This document shows, piece after piece, positions 22,701 through 33,381 of a DNA stretch of 64,000 nucleotides (position 1 is the stretch's first letter; every line of letters starts with the position of its first letter). This DNA is from Adiantum capillus-veneris. Lineage: Eukaryota; Streptophyta; Polypodiopsida; Polypodiales; Pteridaceae. The notes below the pieces were generated by a model. That model was given only the letters and a program-made list of their open reading frames with translations, was not told the origin of the DNA and ran no database searches. Location of the stretch: positions 6,168,466 to 6,232,465 of the forward strand of contig CM043959.1 in assembly GCA_014529385.2 (NCBI GenBank). The letters run 5' to 3'. A program made the translations under genes and the position numbers.

Positions 22701-24395
22701 TCCGAAAATTGAGGGATCGCTACACCTGCTGTTGTATTGTGCATGTACAAATGATTTTCCTTAAAGAGGCAGTAAATCACATGCGGACTCGAAGTTTTGA
22801 TCTTCATGGTTCTTGCTGCATGTGCAACTGCCCTATATGCTTTCATCATGATGAAGTTGTCAACCATGGATGTCTTGCATACAAAAATGCAAGTATGAGT
22901 ACCACTTCACTGTTGGAGTCTATACTCTACCCTATACTTGCAGAACATAGTTTCCATAGCTACCAATGCTTAATGGGAACATGCAATGCATGCGGTGTAG
23001 GTAATATTCAGATCTGTCCAAGAGAAGAAGTTGAGCAGAGTAAGCAAGTATTTGTGAATTTTTTTGAAAATATAGTGGGTGCTACTGGATTAAACAATGA
23101 AGCTAGAAAGAGCACTGTGAAAGACATTGTCCACAAGAAAATGCTGCCTGGAGAACTTTTGCGAGTGTACCAAGACCACTTGAAGAAGTATGTCACTCAC
23201 AATTTTATATTTAGGTGGCAAGCACAACAGTTCAAGGACTGCATTTCTTTGTTTCCAGATGATGTGGTTGTCTCCGTCATTGACTTTGCAGAGAACTACT
23301 CCTTCAAGGAGCAAAATGAGATCCAGTCAATGCATTGGTACACTAAGCAGGTCTCAGATGATAAACAACATGACACATTATTTGTGCAGCATGCTTTTCT
23401 CTTACATGCTCAATGGTTGAGAGATCAAGGGCTAAGATTTAAAAAACATTGGGTTTGGTCAGATGGCGCAGATTCACAATTTAAAGCAAAGCCTTACTGG
23501 CATGGAAATGAATTGGAAGTTTTTTTGCTCAGGACATGGAAAGGGGGAACATGATGGGGCTGGGGCTGTCATTAAAAGGGCTCTAACTCATGAGCAATTG
23601 AAGCAAAATAGCGTGCGGTTGACTTGTGCAGTTGAAGTTGTCTCTTTTTTGAGAATGCATCTCAGTACTGGAGCAACTACTATGTATGACAAGCAAAAGA
23701 GGGAGGTCAATAGGGTGTTCTGGGAGGTCAAGCTAGGCGATGTTCAGCGATCCCATCAATGGGACTGCAAACTATTGAAGGGCTCAAGAGCAATGCACTA
23801 TGTGAATGGGTATTTTGAGAACAACACTTGTGCATTGCGATCAAAACGGTTTTCATGCTTTTGTTTTCCTTGCAGGCTTGGCCATTGGAGAAAGTGTATG
23901 AACAGATCACATGTGGAGACGTGGCAATATCACACTTTGGAGCCACTTGCTAATGATTCCCAGTCATACGGAGACTCAGACGATGAGGAGTTCCATGGTG
24001 CCACTTATGCAGGTCATTATGACTCCTTAAGCGATGCTCTCACACCTGGAGACAATTTTGTTGTCACTTCTGAAGAGAATAATGAGGAGGCTGTTGACTT
24101 CTACATTTTGAAGTGTGTAGTAGCTAAGGGCCTAACAACTAACGAGCAAATTGATGCATGGGGCAACAAGATAGAGAAGCATACTTATATGGTCACGGGC
24201 CATTGGTATAAATCCCTACAAGAAAACTTGTATGAGCTGTGGGATAACAAGACAATAGTTTTCATATATTCCCACTTGATAAGGGAAATAAAGTTCCCTA
24301 TGGAGCCTGTAGTGCTCGATGGCATAGGAGAAGTGTTCGAACTTTCCAATGAAAACCATGAGGCAATATACAATAGCATGCCCTTTGAATTGTAA
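19714..24395 (+). pseudogene. Large DNA-transposon transposase, two exons, frameshifted
   Basis: Exon 1 (19714-20292) is open. It has a helix-turn-helix-like stretch SIPQAAKLMGIHKRNL (about residues 97-112) and ends ..HPIHLLEEPQ. The donor CAG|GTAATTG (20292/20293) and acceptor TTGCAG|GTGGAG (22615/22616) join it in phase 0 to exon 2. Exon 2 continues 'VELYLRFKTKF', then a Cys cluster (SCCMCNCPIC and CNACGVGNIQIC) and three acidic sites typical of a DDE/RNase-H fold: VVSVIDFAENYSF, HWVWSDGADSQF, and FFCSGHGKGEHDGAGA. The last lies in another frame. The frame changes between about 23480 and 23520, where roughly a dozen residues also seem to be missing. The C-terminus (to 24395) is open and acidic. 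The pattern resembles large eukaryotic transposases such as the KDZ group, but this assignment is from memory. Gene likely inactive. Confidence 0.6.
20293..22615 (+). repeat. Intron of palindromic CCACTT/AAGTGG repeats
   Basis: Most of this 2.3-kb phase-0 intron consists of diverged copies of two alternating palindromes. One is CCACTT-TC-AAGTGG; the other is AAGTGGTG-AGA-CACCACTT (for example at 21304 and 21358). Larger units repeat too: a block with 'catcactccatgcaagtg' occurs near 21100, 21347 and 21704, and a 178-bp block with 'cacaagagctcctccac' occurs at about 21917 and 22090. The same palindromes recur at 24527-24760, 27346-27450 and 28540-28610. Confidence 0.85.
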
Positions 24396-24526
24396 ATCAA
24401 ATCTGATTTTATATCATCTAGTGAAAGATTGAACAAGATGGAATTGGTGTAAATGTACGATGGAATTGACATGTTGGTTTTTGAGAATGCTTCACCACTC
24501 CCCCCTCCCCCCCCAAACATCACCAC

Positions 24527-24760
24527 TAAAAAGTGTTGCAGTTTCAGAAAAACTCAATAAAAATTTACCACTTTTTAGTGGTACTAAAGTGGTTTAGCAC
24601 CAGTAAAAAGTGGTTAAGAATGCTTCACCACTCCCCCCAAACATCACCATTAAATGGTGTTGCAGTTCCAGAAAAACTGTTGCAATAACATAATAAAAAT
24701 TTAACCACGTTTTAGGGGTTTAGCACCACTAAAAAGTGGTTCTGAGACATTCAGAAGTGC
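24527..24760. repeat. Palindromic CCACTTTTTAGTGG repeats between convergent genes
   Basis: After the transposase stop, the sequence carries copies such as 'ccactttttagtgg' and 'gcaccactaaaaagtgg', plus a duplicated 'gcttcaccactccccc' segment (24489 and 24623). It is the same repeat family as in the transposase intron, placed between the + transposase and the - phosphatase-like ORF. Confidence 0.8.
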
Positions 24761-24905
24761 AGAGACATGTATAGTGCAGAGACAGTAAAGTGCCAGAACT
24801 TCTATATATTACAAAAAGTATATTACAACAATTACTCAGAAACGTCTACATATCCACCAAGAATGTACAATATATAACGTTTCTGGCACTTCCGGATGTA
24901 CAATC

Positions 24906-25640
24906 TCATTCATCTCCATTTATAACAAAGTGCTCAAAGACTAGACTCGAAAGTTTATCTTTGGGATTGATGATGGGGTTTTCCTTTGTATACTCCAGGG
25001 TATTGGGGGTTAGTGCCCATCTGCACAGCCATGGCAACAATGTGCGCGTGAGGTAATCAGGGTCTTGTTCTTCATCAAGAGGATCAAAGGTGGGTGGACA
25101 TATACAGTTGTCCCAGACATTGCGTAGATTTTTATATCTGGAGTCATCTACCAGCAATGTTCGAGAGGAGTCGTATTTTGGAAACTTGTTCCAAACATGG
25201 TAAAGGGGCTTGAAAGACACAAGTTCACCTGCAAGGTCTCTTGGAGCTCCAGCAATCTCTTCAAAATACGACCACTTTTCACATTGCCAGTTTGAGAAGA
25301 GATCCCTAAAGTAATAACTCCTATGTTTACATTTGTTTGCTCAATGTTAGCAGCAGTACAAGTGCTCCAAATCATTGCATCTGCTATTTGCCTCAAATCC
25401 CAAACAAATTTCTCAACATCTCTACGGTAGTAGATCCACAACTTCTCGTCCACTCTTTTTAGTTTAACTCTATTGGAAGCTGGACGTGGAGGGTGTTTAA
25501 GTTTTCCAGTCTTTGGATCACGTTTGGTTACATCTCGTTTCACGAATAGTCCATCGAGATCAAGGATGATGAGCTTTTTGATCTTGCAGAAATTCGAAAC
25601 AAGATATCCCCATCCAGGGCAGTTTGCGGGCAAACTGCTG
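24906..25640 (-). pseudogene. FCP1/NIF-like HAD phosphatase ORF, frameshifted
   Basis: The first frame (25633-25148) has KKLIILDLDGLF, matching HAD motif I (DxDx, here DLDGL), then 'YYRRDVEKFVWDLRQIADAM' and IWSTCTAANI, the FCP1 'pull-apart' strand with W-[ST]. The second frame (to 24906) has 'DLFSNWQCEKWSYFEEIAG', then KPLYHVWNKFPKY and TLLVDDSRYKN, matching HAD motif III (LLVDDSPYK in the family). The two frames join near 25305 if one base is restored next to 'ttactttaggg'; no plausible intron fits there. The family removes phosphate from serine/threonine in proteins such as the RNA polymerase II tail. It lies inside the transposon region, antisense to and facing the transposase. Role in the element is unknown. 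A decayed captured gene is the simplest reading. Confidence 0.65.
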
Positions 25641-26143
25641 GTTCCTGGTATTCCTCTACTTTATCTGGTGTTACATCTGCATCCTACTCTACATCCTACT
25701 TAGCTGCTATGTCTTCAGCCTTCTCATCTGGTTCTTGAACATCTCCAATCCAGCTAAGTTCTGCCATAGACAAGTACCATGCCTTAAAAACCTCAATCAG
25801 ATTGACATATTAATCTTTTCAAAATACACTTGAAAAGTATACCTTCCAGGCTATTGATTTCCATTTCATTAATTTCCTGAACTTCTATGGCAATAATCCA
25901 CTTGGTAGGAGATACTGGAGAAAAAATAAGCTCTACTTGAAGATGCTCATGATGATGTCGGAAAGAACAATACGAGTACAATAAATAGACAGTCAATGAA
26001 CATTATGAGTACAATAAATAGACAATCAATGAGCAATAAACAACTAGTGAACGAAAAATACAGCCGTCGTTTCATTATCATCAAAATGAGGGTACAAAGA
26101 CAAAATTACAAAGAGGCTACAAAGCACAAAAGGTTAATAGGGG
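25641..26143. other. Spacer between the two minus-strand transposon genes
   Basis: AT-rich, with stops in all frames on the minus strand. A 'gagtacaataaatagacaatcaatga' -like unit occurs twice near 25972-26035. No exon with splice sites was found that would join the phosphatase ORF to the gene ending at 26144. Confidence 0.5.
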
Positions 26144-28466
26144 CTACATAAGTTTCTTGCGGGACTTTGGTTTGGGAGGTTTAAGGTTGGGTGCTTGGAG
26201 GTTAGTCTTTTTCCGAGCAGATGAAGGCTCCTTGGATTTTTTACCTCCTGGAGTAGGCTCTGGAGGCTTGGATGCAACCTTAGCTTTTTTCTTTGGTGTG
26301 GCGTGCTCTTCAGTGTTGCTCCTCTTTTTCCTACGCCCCAAAATCTGTGCACAAACATCTGAAATAAGAAGATCCGAGTCCTCATCAGACAAGTTCACTG
26401 TTGTATCCTTTTCAATTGGCTTCTTAGATGATTTTTCAGCGTCCTCTACATCCTTGTTCATTGCAGGTTCTGGCTTCAGAGGCACCTCGGCTGACTCCTT
26501 GGATGCGTCACCTTGAGCTCCCACTACATCTGCTCTTTTTTCAGCACTTTTTTTTGCCTTTTGTTGGTCCGGAGTGTCTTCACCTGCTTGTTTCTGGGAT
26601 GCATTCTTATCCCCGTACCCACCACACATGCTATCAATATTGGGCTTGCGTGATGACCCAGCTTGGGAGTGTGCTACATAAAAGACAATGTAATAATACT
26701 CAATATTAAGTTATGCGAACATTCAAAGAGAAGAATGTTCCACAGAATATTACCAATTCCATCAACAGGAGATCCAAAGATGCCTTCCATTGGATCTTTC
26801 TCTGCAATTACATGGAGAAAAGAAACAAAAGTGTCAAGAAATGAATCTACAATCAGATTCATATCATAAGGTATAAAAACATCGATTACCTGTACCAACA
26901 TGCTCATCCATGTTTGCCTCTCTAGGTGCCAGCAACTTCAAAGCATCTTTTAAAGGTTCCTCACATCCATGAAATAGACACTGGCCGGCAGACTTACAGG
27001 GAGTTACAAAACAAAGTGGGTGATACGGATGTTGACACCGGAGCATGTAGACACCGGTAACAACAGTCTGCATGATAGACATCCCACAAGCAACACAATC
27101 ACCTAACTGCACACAACTATTGTCCGATCCCAAATAAACAGGCCGCCTGACAGGAAGGATAGGCATTCTTGACTTGAACAAATTAATAATCATTTCCACA
27201 AATCGAAGATGCCCTGTCGCCACCTCTACTTCCCATAACAAAGTGTCATGTTGACCCTGTAAAAAAATAGCACTACATACTTTATAAAACAGTAGAAGTG
27301 TTTGTGCATTACTTTCAAGAGTCTTCATCACTTTATGTGGTACCACTTAAGAGTGTTATATAAACACATTTAAGTGGTCTTTTACCATATAAAATGGTCT
27401 CCAACCATTTTTTCCTAATTAGAGTTTAACCACTTTTAAGTAATATCAACTACTACTAGGTGAATCAATCAAGCTTACATACCTGTAATTGTGCTGCCTC
27501 TTCACCTAGGTTATCGAGATTGTGCACTTCAATATCAAGTCCCATGTCTTTGAGAGCCTCCTTTCTGATTTGAATCAAGGTCTCCAGCTTTGCCATTGCT
27601 TCCTCGTTTGGTACAAGCCCAGCCTTATGCAACTTGAGTTCCTCCATATCCTCGTTCAGTCTCTCTACGATCTTGGCGGCGCCTCGCATCAAACCAACCT
27701 GTCATCTCTCTTTGTCTTTGATTGATCTAAAGCAATTTTTATTGCTTCGAGACATTGCTGCTTCTCTTTTAACTTTTCAGCAGCATTAGCCTTCATGTTA
27801 GAAATAGCTGCTACATCAGCCGTTGACGCAGAAAATGTAGTTGAGGAAACATTTGACATTCCAAATGTTCCCATCGAGCCAAAGGCCCGCTTCTTTAGAA
27901 ATTCCTCCTAAGCCTGCCCTGAAAATTGATGTCCACCTGAGTATGTCTGCCAGTCAAAGCCTGTGCCAGTACTGTCAGTGTAATTAGGCATATTTTCTGC
28001 ATTAAATTTCCACTCGCTTCCAAGACATGGACCGTTTGTGGACCTCCATTTCTCCAATTTCCTATTTAAAGTTTTCTGTTGGTGTAACATTTTGATAACA
28101 CCTTCAACATACACAGCCCATGCAACTAAACCTTTAGAATCTGCAGCGGCCTTGCACTTCTGCTAATTAAATCCATGTGCAAAATGCACGCCTACCTCGT
28201 TGTTTGGGGGAGCTCCCTGATATACTTTGTAGTATAGCAGGAGACATTCTTCATACATTTTAGGCCTCAGCCCCTTTAAATGCATCTTCTCCTTTTGGTG
28301 GCGCTTGTAAAGCCATACACTAAGCCACTCCTCATCTGAAAAATCATAATCACATAGGAGCTTCGGATCCTGGCCAACCAAGCATAGCCCATATTCGGTA
28401 TGAAAATCTTCCTTGGTGAAGCAGAATTTTGTTTGAGTGGGTAAGACCACTCGTGGTACTATCCAC
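26144..28466 (-). pseudogene. Transposon accessory gene with RING-like Cys/His cluster, four exons
   Basis: Four exons splice cleanly on the minus strand: 28466-27483, 27257-26890, 26801-26754 and 26673-26144, with introns of phase 0, 1 and 1 (for example CAG|GTATGTAAG and TTTTACAG|GGT). Exon 1 reads WIVPRVVLPTQTKFCF and later a helical Lys/Glu-rich segment. It contains two in-frame TAGs (about 28163 and 27908) and a frame change near 27690. Exon 2 holds a zinc-binding-like cluster, CVACG then RCQHPYHPLCF then C-x5-C-x4-C. Exon 4 is lysine-rich and ends KPPKPKSRKKLM, like a nuclear or DNA-binding tail. At least one more 5' exon is expected, because exon 1 opens with an acceptor; the copia insertion at 28611 cut it off. 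Introns carry the CCACTT palindromes. Family not recognised. Confidence 0.5.
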
Positions 28467-28610
28467 CTCCCCGTAAAAACATATAAGAATGCATGTTAGT
28501 ATGTAATGAGCCATAATTAAACTTGTTTTATCAACAATAAGAAGTGGTTGAAATGATTTCTGTACCATTCTCAGTGGTACTGCAAAATTTTTAAGTGATG
28601 GTGTACCACT

Positions 28611-28801
28611 TGTTGGGGTTAAGGCCTATGTGCCTTGACCGGTCGCCCAGGTCATGGGCGCCCGCCCACTGTTACCCTATCCTTATAGTGAGTATACTGT
28701 ATAGGGAGAGCTGCCACTTCACAGTCTCCCCACCCACATCGTGTGTGTGTCTCCCTCTCTCTCGCTCACTCTCCGTCTGTGGTGCTCCCCGATCCCCTTC
28801 A
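28611..28801 (+). repeat. Ty1/copia 5' LTR, 191 bp
   Basis: Starts TGTTGGGGTTAAGG and ends ..CCCCTTCA two bases before the primer site TGGTATCAGAGC (28804-28815). It contains a short (GT)n(CT)n tract at about 28741-28770. The LTR interrupts an intron of the minus-strand transposon gene, so the insertion is younger than that gene. No right LTR is seen because another element begins at 32117. Confidence 0.8.
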
Positions 28802-28803
28802 AT

Positions 28804-28815
28804 TGGTATCAGAGC
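28804..28815 (+). promoter_or_regulatory. Primer-binding site, initiator tRNA-Met type
   Basis: TGGTATCAGAGC is placed two bases after the LTR end. It defines the plus-strand orientation of the copia derivative. Confidence 0.85.
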
Positions 28816-30439
28816 TATGGTGACCGCGGAGAGCACGACGGCTTTGAGAGCTTCGAGGCGATAGCTCGCTCTCTCTCGACGGTAGAGAGATTAAGAAAGC
28901 AGAAGACTTGCTGTGAGAATGCAATGGGAGCTTGTGAGCTCAGTTGAGAGTGATGTATGCTCTTGTGGAAGCTCAGAAAGGAGTGTGGAAGATTGTGTGT
29001 AAGTGAAGGTGCTGCCCTAAAACTGTGTGCGCAGCAGCACAGTTTTCAGATTCGTTTTTCTCCTTGTAGAATGCAGATCTGAGAATTCTGTCTTCCATCC
29101 CATCCGTTTCGACGTGGTCTACAACTTTGCAGAAGAAACTTTTTGCAAGTTCCTCACCGTTTTGCTGATATTCAGCTTAGACTGACTGTATACAGAAATT
29201 CCAGATTTTCTGTTGTCGCATTGTGTGTGAGTTTGATGCACTTTTGGAAGCACGGGAGATGCTTGAAGTTGAGTGCATAAATTCTGAGCTGAAGATGCAA
29301 TTGCAGCTTGTGTTAAGCTTGTGGTTTGAGGGTTTTGTGGTAGACTTGGGCAACGAAGTACGGAGGCGTTTACACACCACCGAAGCGGTCTCTTGAGAGA
29401 CGCAGGTTTTTGGAGCACGGAGGTGGAGCTTCTTTCACTGGTTTTCACAGGATACTTTGGCAGTGATTTTGTGCTTGGATTCATGGTCTTTGCGAATGGT
29501 TTGCATATGGTTATGGCGCATGGTTGATGCCCATCATACATGCATTTTGGCGAGCACTTTCAAGTGCCGGTGAGCTCTCTTGAGAGCATTGTTTTCGCAT
29601 TGAATAAGTTTTCGGATCGCAAATCTTTTGGCGCTTGCTTATGCGCGGTCACTTCGTTGATGTACGTTGAGTGCGGATTGCCATTGTATGTGAAAATGTG
29701 GAGCCATTTTGGCATTTCTACTCATTGGCATTGAGTAGTGTTATGGTTTATGGTAGAGATTGTACTTGAGTTTTTTGCTCAGTTTTCAGGGGAAATTCTG
29801 TCGGATTTTTCCCAGATTCTCGCCATAGTTTGTGATCGAGTGTTTACTCTCACTTTGACAAGTTTGTCAGTTTGGACATAGTTTTGTGTTTTTTGTATCC
29901 ACTCTCACAAGAGTGAGGAGTTGTGTATCTTTCTTTGCTTGAGACAGTGGTTTGCTCTCGGGTGGGAGAGTCTTGTGATCTCGAGCATTGTTTGCCATAG
30001 TTTTGCAGAGCTTATGCATGTATGTTGAGTGTAGTTTGATGCGCATTGATTGCTCATTGTATTGAGCTTGCATGACAATGGTTATTTTGTGTTGATAGCC
30101 ATTGTGCGTCGAAACTCTGGCGAAATTTTCCCAGGAGTTTTATGCGTATCATTTATGTGATCTAGGTAGAGATTGCAGGTTGCACTCAGCATTTGCGTGC
30201 GGTGTTCTCTGCAGGTGGGAGATTTGTGCGTGTGTATGCATCGATAGTGCACAGTGTGGGCTTGGTGATTAGCTCACAGATTGCAGTGTGATACTAGAGC
30301 ATGCGAGGCTTGTATTGACATTGCGGGAGCTCTATTTTGGAGTGTGTCTCACAGGTTTTACATTGTGTTTCTGGCCATATTGGTAGACAGTTTCCAGGTG
30401 TTGTTGGTGAGGTGACTTTGCTTTCTAGTTTGCTACATT
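28816..30439 (+). other. Long G/T-rich untranslated leader of the copia derivative
   Basis: About 1.6 kb between primer site and the ORF start at 30440 holds no supported coding frame. The plus strand is visibly rich in G and T ('gttttgcagagcttatgcatg', 'tttgtgtgtg'-type text). Copia elements usually have leaders of a few hundred bases or less, so this one is long. It may contain remains of deleted coding sequence. Confidence 0.55.
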
Positions 30440-32107
30440 GTGCTCATGGCAGAGACAGGTGATCGATCAGATTGTGACCTCTCACAGATGCGCGTGTTTG
30501 ATGGGTCAGACTTTGCGGCATGGAGAGAGTGTATGCTTGATGCATTGACACAGCGAGGGTTGCATCGACCATTGAGTGGTGATGCAGGTAGACCTTCAAA
30601 CATGTCTGACGATCAGTGGCAGGAGCTAGAGGAGATGGCACTATCTACGCTCTCTTTGCACCTTGTGGAATCTGTATATGCTCTTGTTATGTATGAGACT
30701 ACTTCGAGAGAACTTTGGCGCAGATTACATGATATGTATGATAGATCTGAGTCATCACGGACTCGTGTGAGACATGTACATTCACGAGCACGCCGACAGG
30801 TGACATGTTGGTATTGTGGTCATTCTGGACACGTTAGACGGCGTTGTTTTCGTCGTATGCGACATCGTAGGAGACATGGCAGTCTGAGAGATGTATGTAG
30901 TGATGCCATGGACTCAGTTGCTTTGACAGTTGAGGCACATGTAGTGTCGGAGTATACTAGTGACGAGGATGTCACTTTTACCTCGAGCTATGCACGAGAT
31001 GCTATACATGTGGATAGTGCACTCCCTTCGCAGTGGTTGCGAGACGCAGATGCTATGTTTCATGTCACGCCGCATCGTGCATGGTTTTGTAGCTATTCTA
31101 GCGGGATGCTTGGAAGTGTACGTTTGACCGACGGATCGGTCCATGCGATAGCAGGTGCAGGAGATGTGAGACTGTCATTACCGAGTGGTGCATCTTACTT
31201 GTTACGACATGTGCGCTATGTACCAGATTTGACAGTGAGTTTGATCTCGATTGGTCAGCTTAGAGATTGTGGATGTCAGATTTCGCTACGAGAGAGAGAT
31301 TTTGTGATGCATTTGGGTTCGCTAGTGATTGCGAGATGTGCCAGGAGTGGTACAGGTTACCCATTGCATGTGGATCACGCGAGAGACGGTGCTGTCTCTG
31401 TGATCATGCAGCCAGGTAAAGAGCGAGAGAGCAGGCGAGTCTCTTTTGCTTGTGGATTGCAGGATGCTTTGCATGGAGTGCAGAGCAGTGACCTTGTTGT
31501 GCAGGTTGCGTCTACGGATGCACAGGTAGAGCGGGATAGCTCTAGTGAGTCACAGCAGGATGAGTCATCAGAGGTGATGACAAAGATGACTCACATGGAT
31601 GCTGAGATGTCGGCTATTGTGGAGTCATTTCTTGATATGCTTATGCCAGAGCTTGATGCAGATTCAGGACAGATGGATACTCTTGGTACACATGTGATAT
31701 GTGGTGGGCACGAGGAGTCACTCCAGAGCTCGGAGTCAGAGTGCCATGGTCTCTATGATAGGGGACAGGATTTCCATGAGTTGAGTTCTGAGTTGGAGGT
31801 GGCAGAGGTTGCCAGGGTTGCATCAACGTTTGGTTTCCTCATGTACGAGATGCTGATCTCGAGGCCCGACATAGCAGCTGCAGTGGGAGCATTTGCAGCA
31901 GGGTTGATTAGTTGTTCGATGATTGATCTCGGCATAGAGCATAGGGGAGATTCGCAGGTATTGGACCGATACTTGCAGGAGTGCATGAGCTCTTGTAGAC
32001 TATTTGCAGAGCTTGGAGCTAGCTCTGTGTGGCTTCCGCAGCGGGATGTTTGTCTATCAGTAGAGCCGGATGCACTAGCTCATCGAGAGTCAGTGGGCAT
32101 AGGTTGA
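30440..32107 (+). CDS. Copia-derived 555-aa ORF: Gag, zinc knuckle, protease, RT tail
   Basis: A single open frame. The N-terminal ~115 residues are copia Gag (FDGSDFAAWRECMLDAL, then TTSRELWRRLHDMYDRS). A zinc knuckle CWYCGHSGHVRRRC (CX2CX4HX4C) follows directly, with the second half of Gag missing. Then comes a copia protease region: WLRDADAMFHVTPHRAWF, LTDGSVHAIAGAGDVRLSL and VRYVPDLTVSLISIGQL. The active site should read D-[ST]-G but reads D-A-D, so catalysis is not expected. After an acidic linker comes MYEMLISRPDIAAAVGAFA, the short motif at the end of copia RT, before RNase H. Integrase and most of RT are gone. Several deletions that all keep frame, with no stop in 1.67 kb, point to a non-autonomous or co-opted element. 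It ends ten bases before the next LTR. Confidence 0.7.
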   Translation: MLMAETGDRSDCDLSQMRVFDGSDFAAWRECMLDALTQRGLHRPLSGDAGRPSNMSDDQWQELEEMALSTLSLHLVESVYALVMYETTSRELWRRLHDMYDRSESSRTRVRHVHSRARRQVTCWYCGHSGHVRRRCFRRMRHRRRHGSLRDVCSDAMDSVALTVEAHVVSEYTSDEDVTFTSSYARDAIHVDSALPSQWLRDADAMFHVTPHRAWFCSYSSGMLGSVRLTDGSVHAIAGAGDVRLSLPSGASYLLRHVRYVPDLTVSLISIGQLRDCGCQISLRERDFVMHLGSLVIARCARSGTGYPLHVDHARDGAVSVIMQPGKERESRRVSFACGLQDALHGVQSSDLVVQVASTDAQVERDSSSESQQDESSEVMTKMTHMDAEMSAIVESFLDMLMPELDADSGQMDTLGTHVICGGHEESLQSSESECHGLYDRGQDFHELSSELEVAEVARVASTFGFLMYEMLISRPDIAAAVGAFAAGLISCSMIDLGIEHRGDSQVLDRYLQECMSSCRLFAELGASSVWLPQRDVCLSVEPDALAHRESVGIG

Positions 32108-32116
32108 GAGAATATC

Positions 32117-32404
32117 TGTTAACCCTCACGGCACACGGACACCCTATGATCTATAAACGTTGTATTATTTAGAGTCAGATACCGGGCTTGTCGGACCAAT
32201 AGGGAAAGGTAGAGTGATCGTCGATGAGAGGCGCACTTTAACTTGGACATTCAAGGGATTAGTTGGCTAAGCATGGGCGCCCAAGTGTGAATGGGGTGAG
32301 CTCCTATAAAAGCCAACTAAACCTAATTTTTACTCATTCTCTCATTTGTGCAATTGAAGAGTGCTCTTGCTCCATCTCCATCTTCTTCTTCTTCTTCACC
32401 TCCT

Positions 32405-32438
<34 letters not shown>

Positions 32439-32689
32439 GGAGAGTGTGTGTGCGATCGAGCATTACGAAGGCACGACGGCGGCGAAGCGGTTGAGCGCGG
32501 CACGACTGCAGCTTCTTCTTCATCGCGGCGAGGAATCCACCACGAAGGCGAGCGTAGAGCGGTGAGTGACACACCCTTTGTTTTCTTGAGCTTGCTAGTT
32601 TAGGCTTGTTGTGTGCTTGGAGCCGTTTGTGGCTCGCATACGGTGTATTGGCAAGTCCCTTGCTTCGACAGTGCGGCAAGGAGCGCACA
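32117..32689 (+). repeat. Copy A 5' LTR of the Gag-protease family
   Basis: Starts TGTTAACCCTCACGG and ends GAGCGCACA. The same ends are found in copies B and C. A TATA box (tataaa, 32305-32310) is followed by the pyrimidine-rich 'cttcttcttcttcttc', then (GT)n(GA)n at about 32404-32440, and later the R/U5 text 'gcttgttgtgtgcttggagcc'. It abuts the stop of the copia ORF, so copy A jumped into that copia element. Confidence 0.9.
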
Positions 32690-32693
32690 TTTT

Positions 32694-32711
32694 TGGCGCC
32701 GTTGCCGGGGA
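32694..32711 (+). promoter_or_regulatory. Primer-binding site, tRNA-Asp-like
   Basis: TGGCGCCGTTGCCGGGGA follows the LTR by four bases. This site is typical of plant Athila/Tat-type Ty3/gypsy elements, which prime on tRNA-Asp. Copy B has it at 47560-47577 (two changes) and copy C at 59378-59395 on the minus strand (one change). Confidence 0.85.
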
Positions 32712-33381
32712 TATGCCCTACACTAAGCTCGGTTAGCACTTTACGCTTCCTTGTGGTGCAATTTCTATCATAGGAAAGGCAAGGAAGGAGTGTGTGGAGA
32801 TTTCTGTTTTTTGCGTTTTCTGCAATTGCTGTCAAGTTTCAATTTCTGCTATTGTCTGCGTTTTGGAAATTAAAAACGCGAGCGAGTGGGTGGCGATATT
32901 TTTCGAAAATAAAAAACGTGACTCTTAAAACGGACGGTTTGGTTTGTATAAAAGATAGATCGGGATCGTTTTCCCAAGCCCAGGCCCAGGCCCAGGCCTC
33001 AGTCCTCAGTCTTATGATATATACTAGACTCACTCTTATATATATACCCTACTCCCTCAAGAGAGAATGAGAGCATGTGGGACAAGTCCTCCACTCTCCT
33101 CCTTTCTCTTCCCACTTGCACCCTTAGACTTTCTAGTTTGGGCCTAGTTCCCTACTGGAAATTGACAGTTTTAGGGATTCCGAGGGCATAGAGTGACCAA
33201 ACGGAGGGCTATAAAGCACGGCACGACCCTCTGACCGATACGCTCGTTTCGAGCTATCACACAGCCCATTCCACGACACGCTCTAAAAAATCTAGCAAAA
33301 AAACAAACAAAAAACACGCTAAAAACTAGTCACAAGGCCTCCTAGAGCAGCTTTTTTGACACCTTAGGGTATCAAAAGCAC
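32712..33381 (+). other. Copy A leader with CCCAGG hexamer repeat
   Basis: Untranslated leader between primer site and ORF. It carries a short run of CCCAGG hexamers at about 32976-32998. Copies B (about 48050-48085) and C (about 58835-58880, minus) have runs of related CCCAAG/CCCAGG hexamers at the same place. The text 'acgctcgtttcgagctatcac' near 33240 is shared by all three copies. Confidence 0.6.

Noticed and set aside
25300-25330. A mini-intron explaining the frame change in the phosphatase ORF
   Set aside because: The only GT...AG pair available would be about 25 nt, too short for a plant intron, and it does not restore the right frame.
32323-32835. 170-codon minus frame over the copy A LTR
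   Set aside because: It crosses the LTR end and primer site of an element coded on the other strand. Similar antisense frames appear in copies B and C only because the LTRs are repeated.
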